Part shown: positions 50,283 through 61,470 of the stretch, piece after piece
Layout: each line of letters begins with the position of its first letter
Position numbering within the stretch: position 1 is the stretch's first letter
NCBI RefSeq assembly: GCF_019175385.1
Contig: NC_083345.1
Coordinates: 43,732,098 to 43,796,097, forward strand
From: Lycium barbarum
Taxonomy: Eukaryota; Streptophyta; Magnoliopsida; Solanales; Solanaceae
Length of the DNA: 64,000 bases
Direction of reading: 5' to 3'
Program-made: the position numbers and the translations under genes
The notes under the pieces: generated by a model
Told to the model about the DNA's origin: nothing
Seen by the model: only the letters and a program-made list of their open reading frames with translations
Databases searched by the model: none

Positions 50283-50687
50283 ATGGCTATCAAATTCAAT
50301 CCCATCATTGGGACTCTCTTAGTGGTGGTTGCCACCGTTCTCCTCCATGTCTCCGACGCACAGGGTGGCCGTAAAGAGGGTACCATAGGTGGTTGGAAGC
50401 CCATAACCAACTTAACGGACCCTAAGGTAGTTGGAATAGGAAAATTTGCAGTGGGTGAGCACAACAAAGAGGCAAAAACAAAATTGGAGTTTCAAGAAAT
50501 AGTGAAAGGAGAAAGCCAAGTCGTTGACGGAACAAATTATCGACTGGTCATCACCGCCGAGGATAGTGGCTCGCCGCGTAACTACTTGGCCGAGGTGTGG
50601 GACAAGCCAGAGAAGAAACTTAGGAACCTTACTTCCTTTGAAGAATGTAGCATAGTAAATGGAGAACAAAAATGTACTTTTACTTAA
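50283..50687 (+). CDS. Secreted cystatin (phytocystatin, cysteine protease inhibitor)
   Basis: This is an intact intronless ORF of 134 residues. Residues 1-26 form a signal peptide with a hydrophobic core (TLLVVVATVLLHV) and a likely cut before QGG. The mature part shows the N-terminal Gly pair (GG before WKPI), the phytocystatin helix signature around VVGIGKFAVGEHN, the papain-binding loop QVVDG (QxVxG type), and a late Trp (AEVW) for the second hairpin loop. Two Cys near the C-terminus (EECSIVNGEQKC) could pair. The length fits single-domain plant cystatins. It would inhibit papain-like proteases in the secretory route or apoplast, in development or against herbivores. The D in QVVDG replaces the commoner A. 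No other host gene is nearby. Confidence 0.93.
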   Translation: MAIKFNPIIGTLLVVVATVLLHVSDAQGGRKEGTIGGWKPITNLTDPKVVGIGKFAVGEHNKEAKTKLEFQEIVKGESQVVDGTNYRLVITAEDSGSPRNYLAEVWDKPEKKLRNLTSFEECSIVNGEQKCTFT

Positions 50688-51208
50688 ATTTAGTTTATAA
50701 AGATGTTAGATCTGAATGAAGTATCTTATCTTCCATAGAAATCTATGTAATTTATAGAAGTTAATGAAATCAATGAAATGAATCTTTCAATTGGCATCGA
50801 TATATTTTGCATGCACTACAAATAATTTGATGAACATGTACATTGCATGATAATTTTTTTATTTTTTTTTGGATTTTGTATATAACTTGATATATAAGGT
50901 TAGCATTTTATTTATATTTTGGCTTCTTGCTTTTTTCCTTTAAAAATTTAGTATGTGGATGTATGCCCATCAATTCATCAATAATAATTTACTATAGGAG
51001 TCTTTATATCTAATTTAAGTTATATACTAAATGCACTCCTTGGTGATGTGATAGCGGATAGATATCAAATTATTAATAAATTACATTATAATAATGTGTT
51101 ATACGAATTTTTATATCCTATAAACAGCCAACAATGCATGTATGAAAGACTCAAATCTACATAGATGATATTAACTATCCAAAGTGGTGCTACAAATGAA
51201 AACCTATC
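50688..51208 (+). other. 3' region of the cystatin gene, then intergenic
   Basis: AATGAAATCAATGAAATGAAT at about 50764-50784 offers weak near-upstream polyadenylation elements. No further gene is seen. Confidence 0.35.
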
Positions 51209-51219
51209 AAGTCTGATTT

Positions 51220-51364
51220 CCTATTTTTTTTTTCTTTTTTTAAATTTTAATTTTTTTTTAACCCCTCCCCCAGAAGCTCCCCCTTTGCCCCTTGGTAACT
51301 CGAACTCGCAACTTTCGAGTTGAAAGTGGAGGGCGCTTACCATCTGAGCAACGCCCTCTTGTCT
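51220..51364 (-). mobile_element. tRNA-derived SINE
   Basis: Read on the minus strand from 51364, box A (TGCTCAGATGGTAAG, 51336-51350) and box B (GAGTTCGAGTTACC, 51293-51306) are spaced as in a tRNA-type RNA polymerase III promoter. A G-rich body and an A-rich tail follow. It is flanked by AAGTCTGATTT (51209-51219) and AAGTATGATTT (51365-51375), an 11-bp target duplication with one mismatch. It resembles solanaceous SINEs; the subfamily is not assigned. Confidence 0.85.
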
Positions 51365-51375
51365 AAGTATGATTT

Positions 51376-52170
51376 TCTCGATAAAAGCCTAATCCTTTAA
51401 TTTCGAGGGTATCTTAGGGATCGATTCACTCTAGACAGATTAGATTAATCAGAAATAGAAAATCTTTTATTGGTAAGTATTTGTATTTTTACACTAGTTT
51501 CTTGGGGAAAATTCAAATCCATAAAATAATTTGGACTGTATTAAATTCAAGATATATTCGTCCAAATAAATAAGTGGGTTAATATAATTGAATTGATTAT
51601 TTAAGTCCAAAATTCAATTTCACTAGGCTGGTCCATTTAATTGGGCTATAAATGACGATCCCACTTTGCCAAGCCCAAGATGCCATCTTATCCTAGAGGA
51701 CCAATTGGTGGCACGTGTCAAATGATGTGGCAAACCAAGTCAAATGAAAGAGTCAATAACAGAATCATGTTGCATGTCAAATGAACATAGCGTGCCTAGT
51801 CAAATCAAAGGCGAATCAAAATTTGCCACATGTACAAGTGACATGTTCCGACCAACGAATCAAAATGTGACACATGCACAAGTGACATGTTCCTACCAAT
51901 CGAATATCACCATGTCAACTTCAATCAAATTGGCCGAAAACAGTTTGTCCCTATCATAACTCTTCCATGTCCTCTTAGTTCAGAAAAGTCACCAGAATTC
52001 TAACAAGAAGCAAGAGAAAGCTGATAGATCATACACTTCAGATTTTTCTACATGCATTCAAGCACTCAAGTATTTTTCCTCCTGATATCTAAATCCAAAA
52101 CTACGAGCTTATGCTAGATTGTAAGATTCTCGTTCAGAATAACCTTGAGCAAGTAATTAATTTGAGTCTT
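51376..52170. other. Unassigned repeat-like DNA with a 2x tandem block
   Basis: At about 51810-51905 two units share (G/C)ACATG(T/C)ACAAGTGACATGTTCC and CCAA(C/T)(C/G)AAT. A G-box core CACGTG lies near 51713. Dense CAAAT/CATGT words suggest an LTR remnant, but no termini were found. Confidence 0.4.
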
Positions 52171-52177
52171 AGTCATC

Positions 52178-52625
52178 GCACTACAAAAGGTCAACAAGTG
52201 CTCCTCCCTCTTTTGGAAATTAGAGTTAGCTAAATATGACCAAGTTGAAGGCTTTCACAAAGTCTAAAAGCGAAACTCCTCCTACATTTTTATCCAAAGC
52301 TGAAATCGGCATGAACATCATCATATCATCCTGAAGTGTTCCCTATGTGACCATTAAAATCTCCTCCTAACAATAATTCTAGGTATGCATGATCCCTCTC
52401 ACCACCTTATCCCACTCATCTCAGAAGCGTTGTTTGACATTCTCGTTCAAACCCATCTGCGGCGCATATGCACTAATTACATTAAAAGTTAGCCCTCCCA
52501 GAACTAGCTAAATGGTCATGATCCTATCATTCACCCTCCTAACCTCTATCACGTGCTCCCCTAGTCCACTGTCAACTAAAATGCCTACGGCATTCCTACT
52601 CTTGAACTTAAACCGTCACATCATA
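52178..52625 (-). pseudogene. LINE endonuclease fragment (RTE-like)
   Basis: Minus-strand translation gives SRNAVGILVDSGLGEHVIEV, RVNDRIMTI, NVISAYAPQMGLNE, then in another frame GGDFNGHIG. These are successive blocks of a non-LTR endonuclease. At least three stops and a frameshift are present, and no RT is nearby. It differs from the LINE at 43814-48105. Confidence 0.78.
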
Positions 52626-53200
52626 TAACTAATAAAATATTTTTGTTGATTTAAATAAAAATACAACAATAACAACAACATATCCGGTGCTTGATTTAAA
52701 TAAATTTATGAAAAAAAGTAAGTGTCCACTGTGATTTGCTGCTCCCATTTAAGTTCGGTGAAGTTTTGCAATTTGCATTGCCGCTATTGTAGAATAATTT
52801 TTTGTTCCATCCTGCGAGGAATTTATCCATTAACCTTGGCAACTGTGAGAGGATTAATTTTCTTAAGGACACACAAGAAACTTGTGGCTCGTAAATTCTC
52901 TTATTCTTTTACCTTTCCGTTCTTAAAGTTTTTTGGGGTTTAAAACATAAACTGATTTTATTAAATTACTGCATTGAACACTAAAGATAATGGTAAACAG
53001 GTACAGGAGGAAATCATTTGCTCGCTTGGTGACATGAACAAGTAAATTTTTGCTCTTTTCATGTTTAAAATTATTCTTGTTAGCTGAGTGTCATGCGCAA
53101 ATCTTGAAAAACAGAACGACACTCGGTGCCTGAAAACTTGTGACCAAGCAAACCTATATTCATTTAATTCTTAAACTTAGATAATGCATGCATCACGATA
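52626..53200. other. Intergenic, no gene recognised
   Basis: Only short open frames (52722-52943) without recognisable domains. Confidence 0.4.
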
Positions 53201-53340
53201 CACTACAAAAAAAAGGGCAATTTACGGAGGTTGAAAGTTGGAATTCGCGGGGGTTTTAGCCTCCACTAATTGCTTGAGGAGGCTAAAACTCCACGAATTG
53301 CAACTTTCAACCTCCGCAAATTACAAATTTTTTTGTAGTG
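53201..53340. mobile_element. CACTA-type MITE, 140 bp, near-perfect hairpin
   Basis: The ends are CACTACAAAAAAA and TTTTTTTGTAGTG. The arms continue with TTTACGGAGGTTGAAAGTTG against CAACTTTCAACCTCCGCAAA, giving a hairpin of about 60 bp per arm. The CACTAC terminus is diagnostic of CACTA-derived elements. No clean 3-bp duplication is visible (ATA versus AAT). Confidence 0.75.
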
Positions 53341-54409
53341 AATATAATTAAATTCTTACAACTTAGAAATATCTACATTTGACACAATAGCCTAAAATCA
53401 TATGAAGCCTTAATAAATAATTCATGAAATACAATGACAATGTCTTAAACACAGTACATGACCCACAATGTAAATTTGACGGGTTGAGCTACCTCACTAG
53501 TATTTCCAATATTCAGATCAACCTGAACATAACTGATATTTGTACGATTTAATATCTATCCTAAGTGATACGTGATTTTCCTATTTAGGATAGACCACGT
53601 TACTCTCCCTCTTCCAAGCTATCGTTTGTGAAATAATAAAGAACAGGGAGTAAGGACACAATATTTTTACGTGGAAACCACCCCGATCACAAGGGTGAAA
53701 AAATCACGGCCTACACCTCTGTAGGATTTTCCCAAACTCCACTACAACTGTGAGCCTTTGCAAATTCAAGTTACAAACTCTGTAACTTAGGAACTAGCCT
53801 CTAATTCCTATCTCAACAATCTCCCAAGACTATTGAGCTCACTCCAAGTTGCCCCGACTTGAAGTTGAATTTGACTAACGTGTACACCTATGATAATTGC
53901 CTCTATGAAAGCTGATAAAGGTACAACTCGATAAACAATCCTAATACACTAATCTAGAATTAAAGATTGTAAAACATAACTCTATGAAACAGGTGTTTCA
54001 ATTGTCTTCTTTGTATAAGACCACACTTCAGTAAACAGAACTCTCTCAAATATTGCATTGACAACGTTTTCTCAATTTATGATTTTCTCTCTATATGAGT
54101 GCATAAAGTTCTTCATGGCAGAACTTGATTATATATAGCTTTTGATGTGCATTGAGTTGGCATGACTCAAACCCTACGTGATGAGGCCTATTATGCCAAA
54201 TAGGGTTTGAGTTGACTTAGAATTATTGCATTTACGCGACTTCAATGTACTTTTAGGGGTTTGATGTATCTTGATAATTATGAAAAGAAATCCAACAGTT
54301 TGTCCGCCAAGTTCTTACCATAAATCACAAACCCTACTCGCAGTAGAACACTGAGCAGGAACATGTTCTTGGACCCCATTCAAGAACCTGGTTCATTCAA
54401 CTTTAACTC
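53341..54409. other. Degenerate repeat DNA, probably retroelement-derived
   Basis: No ORF is seen. The stretch at about 53640-53780 (TACGTGGAAACCACC, ATCACGGCCTACAC) looks like a dispersed solanaceous repeat, but I cannot assign it or fix its ends. Confidence 0.35.
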
Positions 54410-57108
54410 TGTAACGACCCGTTTGGTCGTTACGGCTAGTTTGTCCCCGTTGACCTTTTCCCGACCTTTATCAGCATATATTTGACTCGTGGGGATGGGT
54501 GGTATGATTTTCGAGGTCATCAGATGCAAAATAGGTTGGTTTTTCGAAAATTAGACTTAAAGTGAAAATGTTTGACTCGAAGTTAACTTTTGGGTAAATG
54601 GACCTTTATGGAAAATATCGATTCTGAGAGGTCCAGATGGTCATTTAGAACTCCTGTGTATATTCGGTTCTGGTCCCAATGCACTTGGGTGCATTTTGGG
54701 ACTTGAGTTGGAAAGTTAGTTTTGAGGTATCAGGGGTTGACTTGGTCAACGAGACCCCGATGGAAATTCCGAGGCCACGAGTGCGTTCGTAGAGAATTTT
54801 TATGTAAAGCTGCATATTTGATTTGTGAACAGATGGTCTTAGGTGATAGTTGGGATTTCGGGTTGAGTTCATGAAAGTTGGGAATATTACTGGTTCTGGT
54901 GTACCGCTATGGTGACAACAGTACCGCGACAGCGGTACCGCTATAGCGGTGTCCCTGCCGCTATAGCGATGTGTTATGTTTCCTGAGGGATCACGAAAGT
55001 GGTCCCAGTAGCGCTAAAGCGGGACCGCTATAGCAGTCGAGTGAGCGTGAAAGCGGGTGACGGGCAATTTCTGCATATAATTTCTTATAAAACCCTTGAG
55101 CCCTCCATTCATTTCCCTATTCGGCCTAAAAGCATTTTAGGAGCTTTTCTAGAGATTCTTGGGGAAAATCTTTGAGGTAAGTCCATCTAACACCATGCCT
55201 TAATCATGATTTATTATTCCACCTAGTTTAACATTAATTCATGCTGGAATCTCCCTAAAATCATGAGAACTGAGTGGGTTTTGGGGTTTCCTTCTCTAAT
55301 GGACTTGTGATTATAAAACCTTGATTTATTGGTGGATTTAACTTGATTAAGCATAGAATTGATGCGTAACAACAATTTTAACTTGAATCCTCCATTTCCG
55401 AAATCAAAGTTAGGGTTTATACCCAAAATTGGGGGTTTATTCTAGAATCCGAATTTCTCTAATCTATGAGTTAAATTGGCTAATTTTTGATGAGAATTGA
55501 TCACCTAGAGTATGAGTTTCATATTTAGCCTTCAAATTTCCTATTTTACCCTTGAAAGGCTCGTTTTCCCATTCCATAAGTTAGGATTTGGGACTTGAAT
55601 AGAAATAAGGTTGTGAGTATTGATTCTTCTTGATTCTAATTCCCTATTCAGATATGATTAGACTTTCACTATCACGAGGTACAAAAGGAAGGGCAAGACT
55701 AAGGTTTGTTTGTTCGATTTTGCTGTTCGGCTTTCCAGGTAGGTTATGGTTTACCATATGGTGAGACTTAGATTAGCGAAGTGTATGTTTAGATGATTTT
55801 GTTGGAGAATGCATGCAAACCTTCGAGTATGAAGTTTGGGATGGATATTACCTTAGGTTGTTCCTTGTTGTATGTTTTAGGGGCTAGCCACCCCATTGCG
55901 TTATTGACTTATCCGTTCTATGTACTTGTTGGCTCGTCGCCACGTTGAGATATAGGATATTGGTGGTTAGTTATACATCATGATTATGATACTATGGTGC
56001 CTTACTTTGTTGATAGTGAGATAAAAACTGTGAAGTTGTTGTGGCTTATTGTGTATCCTTATTGATAATATTACTGTGTGCCCATGTGTGGTACTGTTTG
56101 GGATTGATTTGATTTATTGATATTACACTTGCATTGTATTCATACTCATTTCCATGATATATTAATATCGTCTTGATATGGTACTAATGATCGGAAATAA
56201 GAATGAAATATAAATACATTGAGACATATTGATACGAGTCACCTTGTGGGATGTGTGCGGGGTGACTGGTATTCTTCCGAGACATATTGGATATTAAGTC
56301 ATCTCTGGGCTGTGTGCGGAGTGATTGATACGAAAACACTTATCTCCCTGACCCATATTAGATATTGAGTCATCTCTGGGCTGTGTGCGGAGTGACTGGT
56401 ATTGGATGTTGAGTCAACTTTGGGCTGTGTGCGGAGTGACTGGTATTGCACGTTGAGTCATCTCTGGATTATGTGCGGAATGATCAGTACATGGACTTCG
56501 CGGGTCCCCCATGGATTGTGCTGTCGAGACGTGATGTTCCATCGTCGGAGTACATATGTATGAGTATATTCATTGCATACATATCATATACATCTTGCAT
56601 TGCATCTTATCATCTCTCTTGGTTGTTTATGATATGGATTTGTGATTGAAATCTCTGAGACTTGGTACAATTGGGTTTAGATGCGTGATATGGTTGTGAT
56701 TGATGGATTCAGAGTTGGTATACTAAGACTTGGCACAATCGAGTTTAGATGCTATAATATAGGTTGTGATTTGTATTGTGGATACTTGTCTAGTAATGAC
56801 TTGTACCTTACTGTTTACGTGTCATTCTTACTTTATTGTCTTCATATACGTTAGCTAGTCTTAGTCGGCCTATGATACCTACCAGTATTTGTTGTTTGTA
56901 CTGACCTACACTTGCTGCATTCTTTTATGGATGCAGAGTACTTGCCAGGTTTTACTTCATCCCCTCGTGGCTAATTTTCGAGTTTGCTGTCGAGTCCATT
57001 CAAGGTGATCATGATAACGTTCACTGCCCGAAGACTCTTCTTTATTGCTTATGTCTTACTTCCTATTCTGAGACATGAATTGAAACTTTTATGTATTATC
57101 CAGACTTA
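54410..57108 (+). mobile_element. LTR of the composite's gypsy family, 3'-truncated
   Basis: It starts TGTAACGACCCGTTTGGTCG, like 41034, and is collinear to about 43590 of that LTR. U3 holds clustered palindromes (54900-55045, including ACCGCTATAGCGGT at 54937-54950) just upstream of TATAAAA at 55086-55092. Homology stops near 57108, so the GTGACA end is missing. The left flank is AACTC. No internal region follows. Confidence 0.82.
56225..56500 (+). repeat. Minisatellite in the truncated LTR
   Basis: About five units of roughly 45-60 bp contain TTGAGTCATCTCTGGGCTGTGTGCGGAGTGA. It occupies the LTR position that holds a different array in the other family members (7470, 29175). Confidence 0.78.
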
Positions 57109-57346
57109 TACTTTATTGAAATCCTAACGCGGTCTCTTTAAAGTTAAATAGGGCAACCACTAATCTGATGTACAATGATGGGGTCATCGCAGAAGCTTTA
57201 ACGCCAGCGGCGAATGCCAAGACTTGACAAACGTTCCGGATGATTGTTAATGTCACTGTTATGGCTGAGATATTAGTGGAGATTCCCTGGCTAGCGAGTA
57301 ATTTGGCAGCATTTCCAGTGAGTATATTCACAAGTATTAATGGAAG
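57109..57346 (-). other. Unidentified coding-like fragment between LTR and copia element
   Basis: The minus frame is open across the whole interval (57331 to 57113 with ATG). It encodes a mostly hydrophobic, Ala/Thr/Ile-rich segment (ISAITVTLTIIRNV, LAFAAGVKASAM, LVVALFNFKETALGFQ). Base composition differs from the AT-rich LTRs on either side. It may be an exon piece of a host gene; I do not recognise the family, and chance openness over 240 bp is possible. Confidence 0.3.
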
Positions 57347-57777
57347 TGTTGGATATTGGGCTTAGGTCGTGGGTCGCCCATGTGGACAGACCCGACCCGG
57401 TTAGGAGAATTAAACATGCAAGAATTTATCAGAAGTTAAAAAAAAAAAAAAAGGAGTTACCACACTAAAAGGTAACTTCTACCCTATCAACATGGGTTTA
57501 TGGGAAGAGTTTTTGTAACTCCTGTAACTTCTCTCTTCTGGATAAAAAGGTACGGTTTCTTTTCTTCTCAAAGATATAAGAAAAGACAGATTCTCAATTT
57601 TCCATTTTTTTTCATAAGAACACAACAAAGAAAGTCATTTAGTTTGTGAATAGAACTTGGTTTCCTAGTAAGACGAAGTCGACCTTGGGCAATTTCTTTG
57701 GTGGTAAGATCAACAACTTCCGCTATAATTGAAAGGTACACAGTTCGTTATTCTTGCCCCGTTATGATTTTCTAACA
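57347..57777 (+). repeat. Copia 5' LTR, 431 bp
   Basis: It starts TGTTGGATATTGGGC and ends TTTTCTAACA. A TATA-like GATAAAAAGG lies at about 57540. It is followed after one base by the primer site. Confidence 0.88.
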
Positions 57778-57778
57778 A

Positions 57779-57792
57779 TGGTATCAGAAGCC
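57779..57792 (+). other. Primer-binding site of the copia element
   Basis: TGGTATCAGAAGCC matches the initiator-Met tRNA 3' end over the first ten bases. Confidence 0.88.
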
Positions 57793-58326
57793 TAGGGTTT
57801 ATTTGATTCCTAGTCTGTGACTAGAAATATTTGAAGAAAATCTGTATAGGATAAAAGTTACTGTAAAAGGTGATCAAATTTTCTTGAGAATATTGATGGT
57901 GTCCGTCGTTAAAATGAGATACGCATAGCAACGACATACATGCTCTATATTTTCTGTTGTTTCTATTTTCTGGTGAAATAACCCATGGTAACAGTGATAT
58001 TGTTCTTCGTTGAAAGAAGTTATTTAATAACAAATGCTTTTTCTGTCTCTTGTGATGGAAATATCCGTACTAAGTGCAGAACATCTAGTTTTTGATTGGA
58101 GTGACACTCGATTTACGCCTGTGTTTATCTATCTGTCTACTTTGGTTATAATCTTTTTTGAAATCTATAATATTAACAAGAGAGAAGATGACAATGAAAA
58201 GGTTTCTTAGATTATGTAGTGTCATTACGACATTGTCGTAATAGAAAAAGAGACCAGAATGGATATTTTTTTTATGAGGCAGTGGCTGATGAAAATTGTT
58301 CACCAGATGATGAAATTTGATTATAA

Positions 58327-58604
58327 AATGTGTGATATATATTTTCAGAATCTTCTTGTTACAAGCTTTCCATTGATATATTACTCATTGAAAACGGATT
58401 TAAAACGAGTGAGTTATGATTTTTTGAAAATAAGCCGAAAATTGTGACAGTTTTTTTTTGAAAAACTGCATTCTGTAATTTAATTTCTGGAAATTTCTTG
58501 TTAAGAACTACAATGTGTGATATATATTTTCAGAATCTACTCGTTACAAGCTTTCCGTTAATATATTACTCATTAAAAACGGATTTAAAACGTGTGAGTT
58601 ATGA
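58327..58604 (+). repeat. Pair of 93-bp direct repeats in the copia leader
   Basis: Units 58327-58419 and 58512-58604 are offset by exactly 185 bp and differ at a handful of sites. Each contains GATATATATTTTCAG, which resembles a 3' splice site. Confidence 0.88.
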
Positions 58605-58786
58605 AGTGTTGAAGTTATGTTAAGTAAAATAAAATAAAAAGTATTTTTTTTAACCTCCTAATAGCCATGCCATTATATTGGTATATGATCCTTGACGTAT
58701 TTTTTGTCTTCTACGAGTAATGTGGCATGTGTTGTCATATTGAATGGTATGTCCATTCTTATTGTTTCATTGTTCCCATTTTAGAC

Positions 58787-59236
58787 ATGGCTGGACAGGG
58801 ACAAGCTCGAAGTACTCTAAGTGGGAGTTCCCGAAATCGAGCAAGGAGACAATGTAGAAGAGTACGTCGTCGTGGGACACATTTCCGTGGACGTGAAGTC
58901 ATAAGGAATAATGTTCCAAGGGCGACCCAAAATCTACTAAGGGATCAAAGGGCTATACGAAGGGAAGGAGAGAAGAAATTTAAAGAGTTTAAAGCTTTTA
59001 AGATGTCTCCTAATACTTCAGTGCCTGAATATATTGAACTTTTTCGGTTGCAACGAGAAGAACTGGCTAATTTTAATGAAATCTCAGATTGGGAAGCTTT
59101 AGCAATTTTAGTAGATTCCCTCTGAGAGCCTTGGAGTGGTATTTTAGTTAATATTTATCACGATTTCTTTCTAAGTCAACCTTTTGAGGTGTATGTTCAA
59201 GAACTCGAATTCGAGTGGGAGATTATGAACTTGTAA
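58787..59236 (+). pseudogene. Extra basic ORF upstream of copia gag, function unknown
   Basis: The ATG at 58787 (an earlier in-frame ATG is at 58727) opens a frame with one internal TGA at 59123 and an end TAA at 59234. The first ~60 residues are strongly basic (SRNRARRQCRRVRRRG), suggesting nucleic-acid binding. The rest is an amphipathic, helix-prone segment (VPEYIELFRLQREEL, FNEISDWEALAILVDSL, FEVYVQELEFEWEI) that looks somewhat gag-like. It is preceded by TTGTTCCCATTTTAG, an acceptor-like sequence, so it could lie on a spliced RNA. It is not a usual part of copia elements, and I do not recognise a family. Confidence 0.6.
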
Positions 59237-59554
59237 TTTAAATTGTGATTTTTTTTCAATATATGGTTATGTTGTTTAACTTTCTTTTATATCCCGTTTA
59301 TTTATTTATTTTTAAATGGGTTGAGACTTAATTGAAAGTTATTAAATAAAATTCACGCTAAGATTTATTTTTCCATTTCTGATTAAACATTTATACTGTA
59401 GATGATGATTGGAAACTTTGTGACCGTTTGATTTTATACTAAATGTGAAGTCATTTATGGAAATTAATTGCTTGAGTGTGACTATCACATGCATAAATTT
59501 ATTAAAGTAAGTATTGATGAATAAGAACTTGCTTAATTGTCTCAATCAACAGAT

Positions 59555-60480
59555 ATGGCATCTAAGAGTATCATTGCTGACTTAAGAAAAGGTGAAAAAC
59601 TGAATGGCGAGAATTACGAAATCTGGAGTCGTAAAATGTGGTATGTACTAGAGGAGCAAGATGCTCTAGAAGGTATTAACCATGTTTTGGTTCGCCCAGA
59701 AGAGGGTAACACTGCTCAGCACAGAAGAGATCTGGAAACTTACAATGCGTGGAAAAAGAAAGATTCTACTGCACGTGGAATTATTGTAAGTTCAGTTTGA
59801 TGATCTCATTCACGAATGTGAAGAATACCCTACTGCTCATGCTATGTGGGCACACTTACGAGAGACTTATGGGGGTATCACTGTGACCCGCCTTAGACAG
59901 TTGACTATCAAATTTGACACTTACAAGAAACGTCATGATCACAATGTCAAGCAACACCTTAGGGTGATGTCCAACATGATTGCTCAACTCAAAAGTGTTG
60001 GTCATGTTCTCTCTGATGAGCAGCAGGTTCAGGCAGTGATCCGGTCTCTTCCCAATAGTTGGGAACACTTGAAGGTTAACTTAACCCATAATGATAGAAT
60101 TAAAACTTTTTCTGATGTTGTTCGTCATGTCGAGCTTGAAGACGAGCGTCTTGGTGCTACCAAAACTGTATCTAATGCCTATGTGGCAGAATCAAGTGGC
60201 ACAAAGTCTTCTGGCTTCAAGCGCAAGAAGAATTGGAAAAATGACGGAAAGGGTAAGGAGACCGGAGAAGGACCTTCCAAGAAAAGGAACAAGCCAAATC
60301 CCAAGAAGGGAAAACGGTTTTTCAAGGACAAGAGTAAGATGAAATGCTACAACTGCCATGTTCCAGGACATTTTGCTCGTGAGTGTTCCGAGCAGAAAAA
60401 GGTAGCATTTCAAAACGCATATCTAAGTGCTACATATGTTTCTAGCACTGTTTTACTAACTAAATCTTATCCTGTGTGGA
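59555..60480 (+). pseudogene. Copia gag with CCHC zinc knuckle
   Basis: The ATG at 59555 (MASKSIIADL) starts the UBN2-like gag (LNGENYEIWSRKM, YNAWKKKDSTARGII). A one-base frame change near 59798 separates it from DDLIHECEEYPTAHAMW, VRLRQLTIKFDTYK and the rest. A Lys-rich linker precedes the zinc knuckle CYNCHVPGHFAREC at about 60349-60390. The acceptor-like CTCAATCAACAG lies just upstream of the start. Gag would form the virus-like particle of the element. Confidence 0.9.
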
Positions 60481-61470
60481 TTGTAGACTCAGGGGCCACC
60501 GACCATGTGAGTCGTGATCGAGAAGCGTTTGTGGAGTTTCGTCGAGTCTCACCTGGATCAAGGTGGATATATGTAGGAAATAATGCAAAGCTTGAAGTCC
60601 AAGGGATAGGCACTTGCAAAATGGACTTGCGTGGTGGCCGAACTTTGATGTTGCATGACGTCCTATATGCTCCAGAGATCCGACGTAACTTGGTATCTGT
60701 GTCTGTTCTTCTAGATCTAGGTTTCAATTTAAAGTTTAGTCGCAATGGTGTTAGAATTACTCAAGACAATGTTTTTTTATGGTTTTGGACTTCGTTATGA
60801 TGGTTTTATCGTTTTAGATTGTAATCCTTCAACTTATGACTATTATGTTGATCGTTCTGTAATGACATGTTATTCTAGTAACAGTGATGTTGATGTTATT
60901 ACATGGCATGCAAGATTAGGTCACATAGGGCAAGACCGGATGAATAGATTGGCAAAGGAAGGGCATTTAGGTCCTTTCTCCAAAATTGAAATGCCAACTT
61001 GTGAAAATTGTCTTGCCGGAAAGATTACGCGTAAACCATTTGGGAAGGCTAAGAGAGCAGATTCCCAGTTGCAATTAATCCATTCTGATATTTGTGGTCC
61101 AATGAATGTGAGGGCAAGGTCTGGTGCTTTGTATTTCATTACATTTATTGATGATTTCACGTACTTTGGTTATGTCTATTTGATTTCTCATAAATCTGAA
61201 GCACTTGAATGCTTTAGAAAATATATGAATGAAGTTGAGAATCAATTAGATAAAAGTATAAAAACTTTAAGAACCGATAGAGGCCGTGAATATTTATCAA
61301 AACAGTTTGAAGAATTATGTAATGAAAAAGGCATTACGAGACAGTTAACTACTCCTTACACACCTCAATAGAATGGTGTAGCAGAAAGGAGGAATAGAAC
61401 ATTATTGGACATGAAAAGATCTATGATGGCGCAGGCAAATTTACCTATCTCCTTCTGGGAGATGCATTAT
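60481..61470 (+). pseudogene. Copia protease and integrase
   Basis: The protease active site WIVDSGATDHVS is at 60478-60515. A frameshift in a T run near 60772 precedes the integrase. The zinc finger (WHARLGH...CENCLAGK) and catalytic Asp blocks (HSDICGP, FIDDFT, RTDRGREY) are intact. TAG at 61369 interrupts the TPYTP(Q)-NGVAERRN block, and a missing base near 61465 shifts the frame again. Confidence 0.9.

Noticed and set aside
51293..51350. Possible tRNA gene on the minus strand
   Set aside because: Box A and box B are present, but the acceptor and anticodon stems do not form. The G-rich body, A-rich tail and 11-bp flanking duplication fit a SINE.
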